From a virus: a stretch of DNA of 20,065 nt. Within the stretch, counting starts at the first letter, position 1. Every line of letters starts with the position of its first letter. Location of the stretch: the IMG/VR virus record IMGVR_UViG_3300007541_000332, positions 1 to 20,065 of that record; one strand, 5' to 3'. This document shows positions 6,238 to 12,685 of this stretch, one piece after another. The translations under genes and the position numbers were made by a program. Below the pieces are notes generated by a model, which made no database searches, was not told the DNA's origin, and worked only from the letters and a program-made list of their open reading frames with translations.

Positions 6238-6266
6238 GCACCATTTTAGGTGCCCAATTTTTGGGC
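6238..6266 (-). promoter_or_regulatory. Two overlapping hairpins in the terS-terL gap
   Basis: GCACC/GGTGC (6238-6242 and 6249-6253, 6-base loop) and GCCCAA/TTGGGC (6252-6257 and 6261-6266, 3-base loop) share two bases and so cannot form fully at the same time. The first is the counterpart of the hairpin at 4180-4196 and lies 19 bases upstream of the large terminase start. They could tune translation or act as a processing site. On the opposite strand the second stem is followed by TTTT, but no plus-strand gene needs a terminator. Confidence 0.5.
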
Positions 6267-6268
6267 TT

Positions 6269-6862
6269 TTAATCAACGATCTCTGCATCATACACTTCCC
6301 TATCTGGGAAGGTGTCTTCTTGATTCATAATTTCAAATGCAAGAGATAGTTCTTTTCTTACTTCTTCAGCAATATCTGGGTGCTTAGATATTACATCTCT
6401 TAATATTCTAGAGAGAATCTGATTTACATTCTCTGCTTTCTGCATTCTTTGAATATATTCTGCGTCGGCATTATTCCCACCGCTTAGCAGTTTGTGCAAC
6501 TGTGCCTTTTTAGTTGCAATATCACTTGCTAACTTTAAAGCCTGAATTCTTTGTGCGACCATTCCATGATCAGTAGCAATAGAAACAGTTTCCCATGCTT
6601 CTTTACTGATTTCATCAAATTCATCTAATGCCTTTAAGGTATTGTATTGAAGTTTTTCTAAAAAGTAAGGATCACTGTCTGCCTGTTGGGAGACTAGAGT
6701 TTTGTATTGCTCTATGTAATCTTTAACTTTTGAAACATTCATAGACATAAGGGATGCAATCTCATGATTCTTGTATCCCTTTACATGAAGGATTCCTACT
6801 TCCTGAACATCCTTCACTTCATCTAAAATTGTTTTTCGGCCTACTGATTCCAGATCTGACAT
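6269..6862 (-). CDS. terS: Probable terminase small subunit (HTH protein)
   Basis: A 197-residue, mostly helical protein with an HTH-like segment at residues 22-51 (helix, NHEIASLM, turn, KVKDYIEQY), followed by long helices (about 60-165) suited to oligomerisation and an acidic tail. Position directly before the large terminase gene, size and architecture fit a small subunit that recognises the packaging site, although this family is too divergent for a confident assignment from motifs alone. The start at ATG 6862 has a weak ribosome binding site and overlaps the glycosyltransferase gene by 22 bases. An alternative is a generic HTH regulator. Confidence 0.65.
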   Translation of the reverse strand: MSDLESVGRKTILDEVKDVQEVGILHVKGYKNHEIASLMSMNVSKVKDYIEQYKTLVSQQADSDPYFLEKLQYNTLKALDEFDEISKEAWETVSIATDHGMVAQRIQALKLASDIATKKAQLHKLLSGGNNADAEYIQRMQKAENVNQILSRILRDVISKHPDIAEEVRKELSLAFEIMNQEDTFPDREVYDAEIVD

Positions 6863-7923
6863 ATTCTATCTTTATATTCTTTAACAACAGAATTCCAAGA
6901 ATATTCCTTATGAATAATTGTAGCACCTTTTAATGTATGCCGCTTGACTTCTTCATAATTATTAACTACATAAATCATTTTATCCATCAAGTCATCCATG
7001 CTTGGCTCTGCCCATTTCCCTCCACAGTTATATATTCCAGCCATTCCTTTATCTGACCATTTAAAATCTAATGGAACAGAGAGTTCAGCATATTCTTCGC
7101 AAGAAGTAGCATTAGTACAAATAGTCGGAGTTCCACAACCTATGGAATTAAACGGGATCATGCCCCACCCTTCCCCCATAGTTGGATAAATCAAACAATG
7201 AACAGATCTATAGAGTTCACCTAAATCTTCTTCTGATATTTCATAATCAATAACTTCAACTCTATTATGAGAACTTACTGGACCCAAGTTCATTACACCA
7301 TCAGTAAATCTAGCGTCAGGTGGTCCAATCGACTTTATGATTAATTTAAAGTCTTTATTAGATCCGTATGTTTTTAAGAAAGCATCAAAAGCCATCTGTG
7401 TATTTTTTCTTGTCGATGGACTTCCAACATGTAAAAAAGTAAAGGGTCCATCTGGGACAGACTCTGATGGATAAAAATATTGAGACTCAATACCTAATTT
7501 AAAAGACCTGACGTTCTCATGCCCCGTGTTCTCCTTAAAGACCCCACACGCCCACTCAGAGGTCGTCCAGACCTCATCACAGTCGTTCAGTCGTGGAACC
7601 CAAGAACTCGGAATTTTTGTTGTTTCCCAATAACTGAAGCCAATATTGTAACAATCACCAAGTTTATAATCTACTGGTAGACAGTTATTAATCATAATAT
7701 CTTGGTTTCCAAATTTAGGTGTCGGGACAAACTGTATCCCATCATTTTCAGAGACTAGCAAATCATATTCGTCAAAGATACCACTACGCAAAATATCCTC
7801 TGTTTTTACAAGAGGTAGACCTTCTCTTGTAAGCCCAGAGGATATTTTACTTGACGCATAACCATAGCCATCAGCCATGCTCTTTGACAGCGCTCTCCAT
7901 ACTATCTTGTTCTGCGTCTTCAT
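6841..7923 (-). CDS. GT-B fold glycosyltransferase (GT4-like)
   Basis: Predicted sugar transferase with two Rossmann-like domains. The N-terminal domain starts with KIVWRAL and a GYGYAS segment (residues 19-24), which are usual at the acceptor side. The C-terminal domain has HVGSPSTRKN (165-174) and PTMGEGWGMIPFNSIGCG (247-264), the donor-binding region. In the usual E-x7-E pair the first Glu is present (E251) but the second is Asn (N259), a departure from typical GT4 enzymes. ATG 7923 is chosen because a longer in-frame reading begins at TTG without a ribosome binding site; the GAG upstream is weak. The start lies inside an upstream 42-codon ORF with a much better site, suggesting coupling. 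Donor and acceptor are unknown. Confidence 0.85.
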   Translation of the reverse strand: MKTQNKIVWRALSKSMADGYGYASSKISSGLTREGLPLVKTEDILRSGIFDEYDLLVSENDGIQFVPTPKFGNQDIMINNCLPVDYKLGDCYNIGFSYWETTKIPSSWVPRLNDCDEVWTTSEWACGVFKENTGHENVRSFKLGIESQYFYPSESVPDGPFTFLHVGSPSTRKNTQMAFDAFLKTYGSNKDFKLIIKSIGPPDARFTDGVMNLGPVSSHNRVEVIDYEISEEDLGELYRSVHCLIYPTMGEGWGMIPFNSIGCGTPTICTNATSCEEYAELSVPLDFKWSDKGMAGIYNCGGKWAEPSMDDLMDKMIYVVNNYEEVKRHTLKGATIIHKEYSWNSVVKEYKDRICQIWNQ

Positions 7924-7999
7924 TTTTAACTCTATAAAGAATGTATTCTCCAAGTTCAGAAATCTTCTCAAAAGATTCCTGTACTTTATTAATGATCAT
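7871..7999 (-). CDS. Small ORF overlapping the GT4 start (42 aa)
   Basis: ATG 7999 is preceded by AAAGGAGGG with ideal spacing, one of the best ribosome binding sites in the window. The 42 codons encode a charged, helical peptide (MIINKVQESFEKISELG at the N-terminus) and end with TGA at 7871-7873. The last 53 bases overlap the glycosyltransferase gene in another frame. It could be a real small protein, or mainly a device that carries ribosomes to the poorly initiated GT4 start. Residue composition before the overlap looks protein-like. Confidence 0.6.
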   Translation of the reverse strand: MIINKVQESFEKISELGEYILYRVKNEDAEQDSMESAVKEHG

Positions 8000-8094
8000 A
8001 TCCCTCCTTTCAAAGAAATCGGCGGTAATGCTCAGCAATGGAACACTATCATATATTTTCTCAGTTTTCAGGTGGTATTATGTTTTTCTTAAAA
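8000..8094 (-). other. Short non-coding gap, possible promoter
   Basis: Ninety-five bases between the YkgJ-like gene and the 42-codon ORF, mostly AT-rich. TATGAT, about 50 bases upstream of ATG 7999, resembles a -10 box, but no -35 match lies at normal distance and no extended -10 is present. The AAAGGAGGG ribosome binding site occupies the downstream end. No stable hairpin was found. Confidence 0.3.
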
Positions 8095-8847
8095 TTATTC
8101 TTTGCTAAAAACAAGCTTTTTACCAATCGAAACAGCCTGCTCATTTAACTTATCATAATCATACCCGTGCTCTTTGACGTACTGAACTCTATAGTTAAAC
8201 CATCCTTGCACAGCACGCCAAAACTTCGGGTCCGTCATCCGCTCCAGTTCTTTCAATTCCTCATCATTCAAAAGAAAAGAAAGAACACCCAAAGGCATGT
8301 ACACAACCATGTCATACCCCGAGTCTTTACCCTCTGTGTATTCTTTTAATAAATCCTGAAATGACTGAACAATCTTCTTAACAGCAGGGCCAGAATAATA
8401 GTCAATATTGCCATGAGCATTACGAATCCTCGGACAATAATCATCGACCGTCGTAACCGTCCCAAAGGTACGACAAATCATTGGTCTAAAACCATAGACC
8501 GTACAGCCATCTTTAAAGAATACACATTTACGCTTTGTCTCACCACCAACCTGCCATGTTTCATCAAACATAGCCTCTCTCAATGAAGCAACAACGCCAT
8601 CCATCCACATATCAGCAAACTCTCGGCCTTGATCTTCAAGATACAAATAATATTGTTGTCTCAACTTAAAAGCAATATTTGCACACTCGGCCATATGAAT
8701 AGTCAAACCAATAGTGCAACACTGACCAGACCCAAGACATTTGTACTCAGTCTCATTCTGCTGAGCCTCCAACATCCTGACCTGATTATAAATCATATCC
8801 AACTTAGCAAAAGTTGTTATATCTTTAGTAGTGACAGACTTCCTCAC
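8095..8847 (-). CDS. YkgJ-type Cys-cluster protein (Zn/Fe-chelating domain)
   Basis: The hallmark pattern of the YkgJ family is present: C37, GQCC with C43/C44, C55, then C108, C115, VYGFRPMICRTFG with C125, and C138. The 250-residue protein extends beyond the usual core with a helical C-terminal region. Members of this family bind a metal and are otherwise poorly understood; roles near modification or flagellar glycan genes have been suggested for some. The start is GTG 8847, overlapping the HTH gene stop as GTGA, with a weak AAAGG upstream. Its neighbour downstream is a glycosyltransferase. A redox or modification role is inference. Confidence 0.8.
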   Translation of the reverse strand: MRKSVTTKDITTFAKLDMIYNQVRMLEAQQNETEYKCLGSGQCCTIGLTIHMAECANIAFKLRQQYYLYLEDQGREFADMWMDGVVASLREAMFDETWQVGGETKRKCVFFKDGCTVYGFRPMICRTFGTVTTVDDYCPRIRNAHGNIDYYSGPAVKKIVQSFQDLLKEYTEGKDSGYDMVVYMPLGVLSFLLNDEELKELERMTDPKFWRAVQGWFNYRVQYVKEHGYDYDKLNEQAVSIGKKLVFSKE

Positions 8848-9140
8848 CTACCCATGCCTTTCTTCTTGATCTGATTCATCTTACGCATCTCACGACGCTT
8901 TCTCTCAACTTGTTCCTGCATAGGAGACTTGGGGCGACGCATACTTGTTTTTCCTAAACTACGACCTTTACCTCTGTATTTTAATAAGTCATACTTTGCT
9001 ATCCAGTTATAAACAGCCTGAGGAGTGACTTCAATATTGTAAGAATCTTTTAATTTTTTACAAATATCGGTAAGGTTCATGCGTCGCTTGACGTACATAT
9101 CGTACAGCCATTGCTTATCTTTGTAAGGCTCCATTGCCAT
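8844..9140 (-). CDS. Small basic HTH protein (98 aa)
   Basis: Residues 22-50 form an HTH-like unit (NLTDICKKL, a longer linker, TPQAVYNWIAKY), resembling the homeodomain-like HTH of transposases and small phage DNA-binding proteins. The C-terminal third (58-98) is very rich in Arg and Lys, suitable for non-specific DNA contacts. ATG 9140 is preferred over a TTG ten codons earlier; a second ATG two codons later is also possible. It overlaps the resolvase gene by 26 bases. It could be a transcription regulator or an accessory to the resolvase; nothing visible decides. Confidence 0.7.
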   Translation of the reverse strand: MAMEPYKDKQWLYDMYVKRRMNLTDICKKLKDSYNIEVTPQAVYNWIAKYDLLKYRGKGRSLGKTSMRRPKSPMQEQVERKRREMRKMNQIKKKGMGR

Positions 9141-9720
9141 ATTCAATATAATACCATAGCGCAATACCAATTGCGTCGTTTATGTCCTCATCCTCAGTAG
9201 CCCCACCACAAAAATCATCAATAATTCTTCTTACACGGTCTTTACGCTCCTGAGTTAAACGTTTTTGTATCCCTTTAGAGCCAAACTCTTGTTCAATTTT
9301 AATTTTGTCCTCTTTAGAAACATTCTTGTATCCAATTTTATTTTTCCAGATAAGAGGATTGATATCAACAACGCTATCACAATACTCATCTAACACACCC
9401 CAACTATAACCAATGATATAAGAAATAATTCTACTAGACTGAAAGTTCTGAATATAGACGGATTGCTCAATAGCCGCATGTCTAAATGAGTGGTCTTCCC
9501 AGACATTGTAAAGCCCTCTTCTAATCACAGATAACTTGCTAGAAATTTCTTTTTTATCTCTAAAGTCAATTTTCCCAGTATCAACAATATTGAATGAACT
9601 TCCATCAATATCAAACACACACCACGCTAGTGAGTGTGATGATGGATCAATAGCAATGACTTTTTTAGACTTCACAGAATTTAAAAGTTTACTTAAACTC
9701 ATCTCTAAGGGACTGCTCAT
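9115..9720 (-). CDS. RuvC-like Holliday junction resolvase
   Basis: A RNase H-fold nuclease predicted to cut four-way or branched DNA before packaging. Acidic catalytic residues appear in the right order: D25 in AIDPSSHSLAW, E85 in AIEQ, and the D179-xx-D182 pair in EDINDAIGIALW, matching the D-E-D-D set of RuvC. The length of 201 residues is slightly above bacterial RuvC, with an additional charged stretch around residues 125-165. ATG 9720 sits behind GGGGGTGGG and overlaps the upstream gene by 32 bases; a second ATG at 9702 is possible. It lies among Cas4-like and RecA-like genes and upstream of the terminase genes, consistent with debranching of recombination intermediates. Confidence 0.88.
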   Translation of the reverse strand: MSSPLEMSLSKLLNSVKSKKVIAIDPSSHSLAWCVFDIDGSSFNIVDTGKIDFRDKKEISSKLSVIRRGLYNVWEDHSFRHAAIEQSVYIQNFQSSRIISYIIGYSWGVLDEYCDSVVDINPLIWKNKIGYKNVSKEDKIKIEQEFGSKGIQKRLTQERKDRVRRIIDDFCGGATEDEDINDAIGIALWYYIEYGNGALQR

Positions 9721-10012
9721 CCCACCCCCAAGAAACTAGCCTTCTTATGTATCTTTCTCTTTTACACCTTTCACAGATATCCTCCGAATTATATGAAGAA
9801 AGAATTGTATTGCACTTTTGAGTAACACATACCCTTTTTTTATTTTTTGACTCTTTCTTTTTGTAATAATTCTCAAGCAGTTTTCTGTTTGTGACAATTC
9901 TCCTGCAATCTGGGGAACAAAAGATCGCATTATACGTTTTGGGTGTAAAGACTTTTCCACATGCCTCGTTTTTGCATGGAATTGCATTAAAATGATTCGT
10001 ACTCCTCAACAT
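9689..10012 (-). CDS. Double zinc-knuckle protein (107 aa)
   Basis: Two probable zinc sites: C13-x4-C18-x13-C32-x3-C36, with FCSPDCR typical of a treble-clef knuckle, and C62-x4-C67-x12-C80-xx-C83. A Lys-rich helix links them, and a helical C-terminus containing VSWGWDE follows. The architecture suits nucleic-acid binding. ATG 10012 has GGAGA at close spacing and overlaps the Cas4-like gene by 26 bases. Located between two nuclease genes, it may help them bind DNA, which is inference. No catalytic His-rich HNH motif is visible, so I do not call it an endonuclease. Confidence 0.78.
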   Translation of the reverse strand: MLRSTNHFNAIPCKNEACGKVFTPKTYNAIFCSPDCRRIVTNRKLLENYYKKKESKNKKRVCVTQKCNTILSSYNSEDICERCKRERYIRRLVSWGWDEQSLRDEFK

Positions 10013-10745
10013 CAGTCTCCGACCAGCACAAGTCTGCTAAGTCACACCTAGCACAGTGCTTAGAAGTACGCTTATAAGGACGATCTGGCTTTATGCCATC
10101 TTGAACGGCCTTATAAATTTTTCTATACTTCTTAAACAGTTTATCAAGAAAAACGTCGTCACGTTCGATATAGATAGGTAAAATTTGTTGATTATTTTTG
10201 TTTTCATAAATAACAAATCCACTATCTAAATTCAAACAATGCATGTAAAGATTAGCCTGACGAACATGATCATCTGAAGGCTTATGAGATAACTGCCTAT
10301 ACTGGAACCCCTCGGCAGAAATAGATTTCAACTCAATAAGTTTATGACCATCTAAATCAATAATCCCATCCGCTGTACCCTGAATAGGAGGATCATCGTT
10401 ACTAACAGGAAATTCCTCTTCAACAAGAATTCCCAGACCCCTAAAATACTCATACAAACGATCATGAACCCTGTGACCATTATCAAAAATACGATACGTC
10501 TGAGGACTAAACGAAGGCGTATACTCAACCCCATCAAACATATACCACCAATATCTAGCACATTGATTAGTAGAACTAGGGCGGAAATAATCAACCTTTT
10601 TGTAGATAGGTTCATTGCGTTCTTGAAGATGTTCATCAATCTTTTGAACTAGTAAGTCCTCTAACTGATTTCCAGTTAATGGTTCAGACTCAACTATAGC
10701 CTTCTTTTCTGGCTGAGTATTACGAAGGGCACCTAAAGATTTCAT
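9987..10745 (-). CDS. Cas4/RecB-like PD-(D/E)XK exonuclease with Fe-S cluster Cys
   Basis: Shows the Cas4 pattern: C62 in TNQCARYW, then GTADG with D126, ELK at 138-140 (E138, K140), QANLY with Q163/Y167, and three C-terminal cysteines C231, C234 and C240 that with C62 would hold a 4Fe-4S cluster. Cas4-like enzymes degrade DNA ends to give single strands. Length (252 residues) is slightly larger than CRISPR Cas4. There is no CRISPR array or other cas gene here; neighbours are RecA-like and RuvC-like genes, so end resection for recombination is the likely job. ATG 10745 overlaps the upstream stop as ATGA. Confidence 0.9.
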   Translation of the reverse strand: MKSLGALRNTQPEKKAIVESEPLTGNQLEDLLVQKIDEHLQERNEPIYKKVDYFRPSSTNQCARYWWYMFDGVEYTPSFSPQTYRIFDNGHRVHDRLYEYFRGLGILVEEEFPVSNDDPPIQGTADGIIDLDGHKLIELKSISAEGFQYRQLSHKPSDDHVRQANLYMHCLNLDSGFVIYENKNNQQILPIYIERDDVFLDKLFKKYRKIYKAVQDGIKPDRPYKRTSKHCARCDLADLCWSETDVEEYESF

Positions 10746-11062
10746 TGCACACCATTCCTTGCAGATAGTTTCAAAACGTTAATATTTTCGCCTAAAGCTT
10801 CGTACATTGTTTTCCAAATGTCATTAATAAATTTATCTTCCATGTCCATCATGCTAGATTTTCTTTTAAACATTTGAGATTTTACAATCATTGTTGTTCT
10901 ATAAGCGGCAAGTTGATTAGCATAACGAATCGCTTGACCACCAACATAATGCTCCGGCCTCTCAATGATGTCATTAACAATCTTCATGCACTCAACAAAC
11001 TCTTCGGCTTGATCGCCCATTGCTTCTTTGATTGTATCAATATCAATAATAAAGTTGCTCAA
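10742..11062 (-). CDS. Hypothetical helical protein between RecA-like and Cas4-like genes (106 aa)
   Basis: A 106-residue, nearly all-helical protein with many Met residues. The segment RPEHYVGGQAIRYANQLAAYRT (about residues 35-56, broken by Gly-Gly) is the most distinctive part. It starts at TTG 11062, which overlaps the preceding stop as TTGA and has AGGA seven bases upstream; no ATG gives a comparable product. Its tight coupling to the Cas4-like gene (ATGA overlap) suggests a partner in the same recombination process. The function is unknown. Confidence 0.75.
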   Translation of the reverse strand: MSNFIIDIDTIKEAMGDQAEEFVECMKIVNDIIERPEHYVGGQAIRYANQLAAYRTTMIVKSQMFKRKSSMMDMEDKFINDIWKTMYEALGENINVLKLSARNGVQ

Positions 11063-11310
11063 TTATTCTTCCTGTCTAATATAATGGAAAACAAATCAGT
11101 CTTCCTGAGGGACGGGGGGTGAAGTAGATGCCATGTTAGCACAGCCCATCCAAGAAAAGTCGGTATAGAAGTAGTCTTTCTAAAGAGGCCATTCTTGAAT
11201 GCCGTGGACATCGTTTGATGACGACTAGACATAGCCCAGTAGTCATACATAACAACTACCACAGCGGTAGCAAACCATCCAATTATTCCGTGCTTCTCAA
11301 TCCTCTTCAT
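11059..11310 (-). CDS. Small predicted membrane protein (83 aa)
   Basis: Two hydrophobic segments are visible, about residues 10-27 (GWFATAVVVVMYDYWAM) and 52-66, joined by a basic linker; the C-terminus is polar. ATG 11310 has no recognisable ribosome binding site and overlaps the preceding 57-residue gene by 14 bases, so initiation probably depends on coupling. No signal-peptide cleavage site was evident. Position within the recombination cluster offers no direct role. A holin is not supported, as no lysis genes are nearby. Confidence 0.65.
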   Translation of the reverse strand: MKRIEKHGIIGWFATAVVVVMYDYWAMSSRHQTMSTAFKNGLFRKTTSIPTFLGWAVLTWHLLHPPSLRKTDLFSIILDRKNN

Positions 11311-11470
11311 AATTATATTTGCGTTCTATAATTATGTCCTCTGCTCTTTGCAAAAATCCATAAACCAACTCTTCTTCAGAAATGTCTTCGTAATAAGGCA
11401 TTCCACTTATAACACCAACAACATAATAAAACGCTGTTTCATACAGTTCTTCATTCGTAATCGGAGTCAC
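11297..11470 (-). CDS. Small acidic protein (57 aa), GTG start
   Basis: Reads from GTG 11470 to TGA at 11297-11299. AAGGA lies eight bases before the GTG. The product is acidic (runs of Glu near residues 32-35 and at the C-terminus) with a Tyr/Val-rich middle. It bridges what would otherwise be a gap between two genes and overlaps both (20 and 14 bases), matching local gene packing. A shorter ATG start inside would give only 34 residues. The function is unknown. Confidence 0.65.
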   Translation of the reverse strand: MTPITNEELYETAFYYVVGVISGMPYYEDISEEELVYGFLQRAEDIIIERKYNYEED

Positions 11471-11750
11471 GGATCAATTCCTTAAACACTTCCCAATCAA
11501 TTATAGCAACCTTAGTATCAGAATCTTCGCCCAAAACAACAGATATGCAAGGATAACGATACTGACTTCTCCAAGCATCTTTTCTATGCTTAATCCAAGC
11601 AGTTCTGCTGAGAGTAAAAGAAGTTCCATTATGCTTGTAGTCTAATAGGAACCTATGAAACGTAGCGTCACCTTTCATAAAACCTCTGCCAGAATTTTTA
11701 ACCGGCTTTGCTTTATCACGCTTTGCTTCTTGATTCTCATCTCTCTTCAT
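11451..11750 (-). CDS. Small PD-(D/E)XK-like nuclease candidate (99 aa)
   Basis: A basic N-terminus (residues 1-26) precedes GDATFHRFLLDYKHN, where D28-x8-D37-x-K39 has the spacing of a PD-(D/E)XK active site. Strand-like stretches at 69-74 and 80-85 could complete a minimal core. At 99 residues it would be among the smallest such enzymes, so a resolvase-like or inactive DNA-binding version is possible. ATG 11750 has a near-perfect AGGAGG site. It follows the RecA-like gene by nine bases, so a recombination role is likely. The enzyme assignment rests on the short motif only. Confidence 0.6.
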   Translation of the reverse strand: MKRDENQEAKRDKAKPVKNSGRGFMKGDATFHRFLLDYKHNGTSFTLSRTAWIKHRKDAWRSQYRYPCISVVLGEDSDTKVAIIDWEVFKELIRDSDYE

Positions 11751-11759
11751 ACTTCCTCC

Positions 11760-12677
11760 TTAACTAACTAAAACTTTATAAATATCTTCCATTTGATCTT
11801 CTGTAAGTTCTATATTGCTAGTGCCATTCCACTTTTGTTCACCATAAGAATACCATGCACCACGGCGCTGAATAATATCGTTCTCTACCGCCATTTCAAT
11901 TAGTTCACGCTCAACATCAATCCGCCCCTCTTGAGGAAGAACATAATAGTATCCCTGCGTGCCAATTGTAGGCAACTGCTTAGTCTTCTCAATAGTCCAT
12001 GTAGCACGCTGACTCGTAATCTTATTTGTACGATCTTCACGCTCCATCTCTTTCTGTGACATAGACAAGAACAACTTGATAATATTATGCATGTTGTGAT
12101 GAACTGTATTACCCATCTTAGCCTTCATAACAGCATACATACCGCTTAGATCTACAGTCTGGTGTGCAACAAAGAGCATAATGTTCTTCTCCTTGTGCAA
12201 ATGATTAACCAGTTTCTGCAAGAAATAACCCTGAGATCTGGCCTGCAAACCCATCGCTTTACCGCCATCAGGCTTATCATAAAACTCTTCTTTAACAATA
12301 TTAGAAAGACTGTCAAACAAGAAGATATGCTTTTCATCTGGGTGATTAAGATATCCAATCAAGTGCCTAAGAATGTCTTCTACTACAGTAGACTGAACCA
12401 AAACTACATCTTCAACATCAATACCGCACTTGGCCGCATACTCTTCAGAATACGAATACTCAGAATCAACAATGATCGGTCGATAACCCATCTTCTGAGC
12501 CTCAGCAAGAATTCTGAAGCACATAGTCGTCTTACCAACAGAGGGTGTGCCCCAAAATAAATGAGTTGCCCCAGTATATAGACCACCACCTAATGCTCTA
12601 TTTAATCCAATACTAGGTGTAGGAATAATCTCATGAGTCGGAACTAAGTCCCCTTTTCTTTTATCTATAAATAACAT
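11760..12677 (-). CDS. RecA-like recombinase
   Basis: An ATP-dependent strand-exchange protein. Walker A GTPSVGKT is at 43-50, the catalytic Glu is in DSEYSY (E73), Walker B HIFLFDS is at 117-123, and the sensor Gln of the AHQ motif is Q173. The segment NDIIQRRGAWYSY (266-278) matches the bacterial RecA GAWYSY signature, which favours a true RecA relative over a UvsX or Sak4 type. At 305 residues it is shorter than cellular RecA (about 350). ATG 12677 has AAGGAG at good spacing; the gene starts nine bases after the methyltransferase stop. It probably loads on ends made by the Cas4-like nuclease. Confidence 0.88.
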   Translation of the reverse strand: MLFIDKRKGDLVPTHEIIPTPSIGLNRALGGGLYTGATHLFWGTPSVGKTTMCFRILAEAQKMGYRPIIVDSEYSYSEEYAAKCGIDVEDVVLVQSTVVEDILRHLIGYLNHPDEKHIFLFDSLSNIVKEEFYDKPDGGKAMGLQARSQGYFLQKLVNHLHKEKNIMLFVAHQTVDLSGMYAVMKAKMGNTVHHNMHNIIKLFLSMSQKEMEREDRTNKITSQRATWTIEKTKQLPTIGTQGYYYVLPQEGRIDVERELIEMAVENDIIQRRGAWYSYGEQKWNGTSNIELTEDQMEDIYKVLVS

Positions 12678-12685
12678 AAATCTCC

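Noticed and set aside
6252-6270. Plus-strand terminator in the terS-terL gap
   Set aside because: A 6-base stem with TTTT fits a weak plus-strand terminator, but no plus-strand gene is present, so I treat it as part of the minus-strand leader hairpins.
12162-12560. Plus-strand ORF of 132 codons
   Set aside because: Lies fully opposite the RecA-like gene, has no ribosome binding site or motif, and breaks the one-strand organisation.
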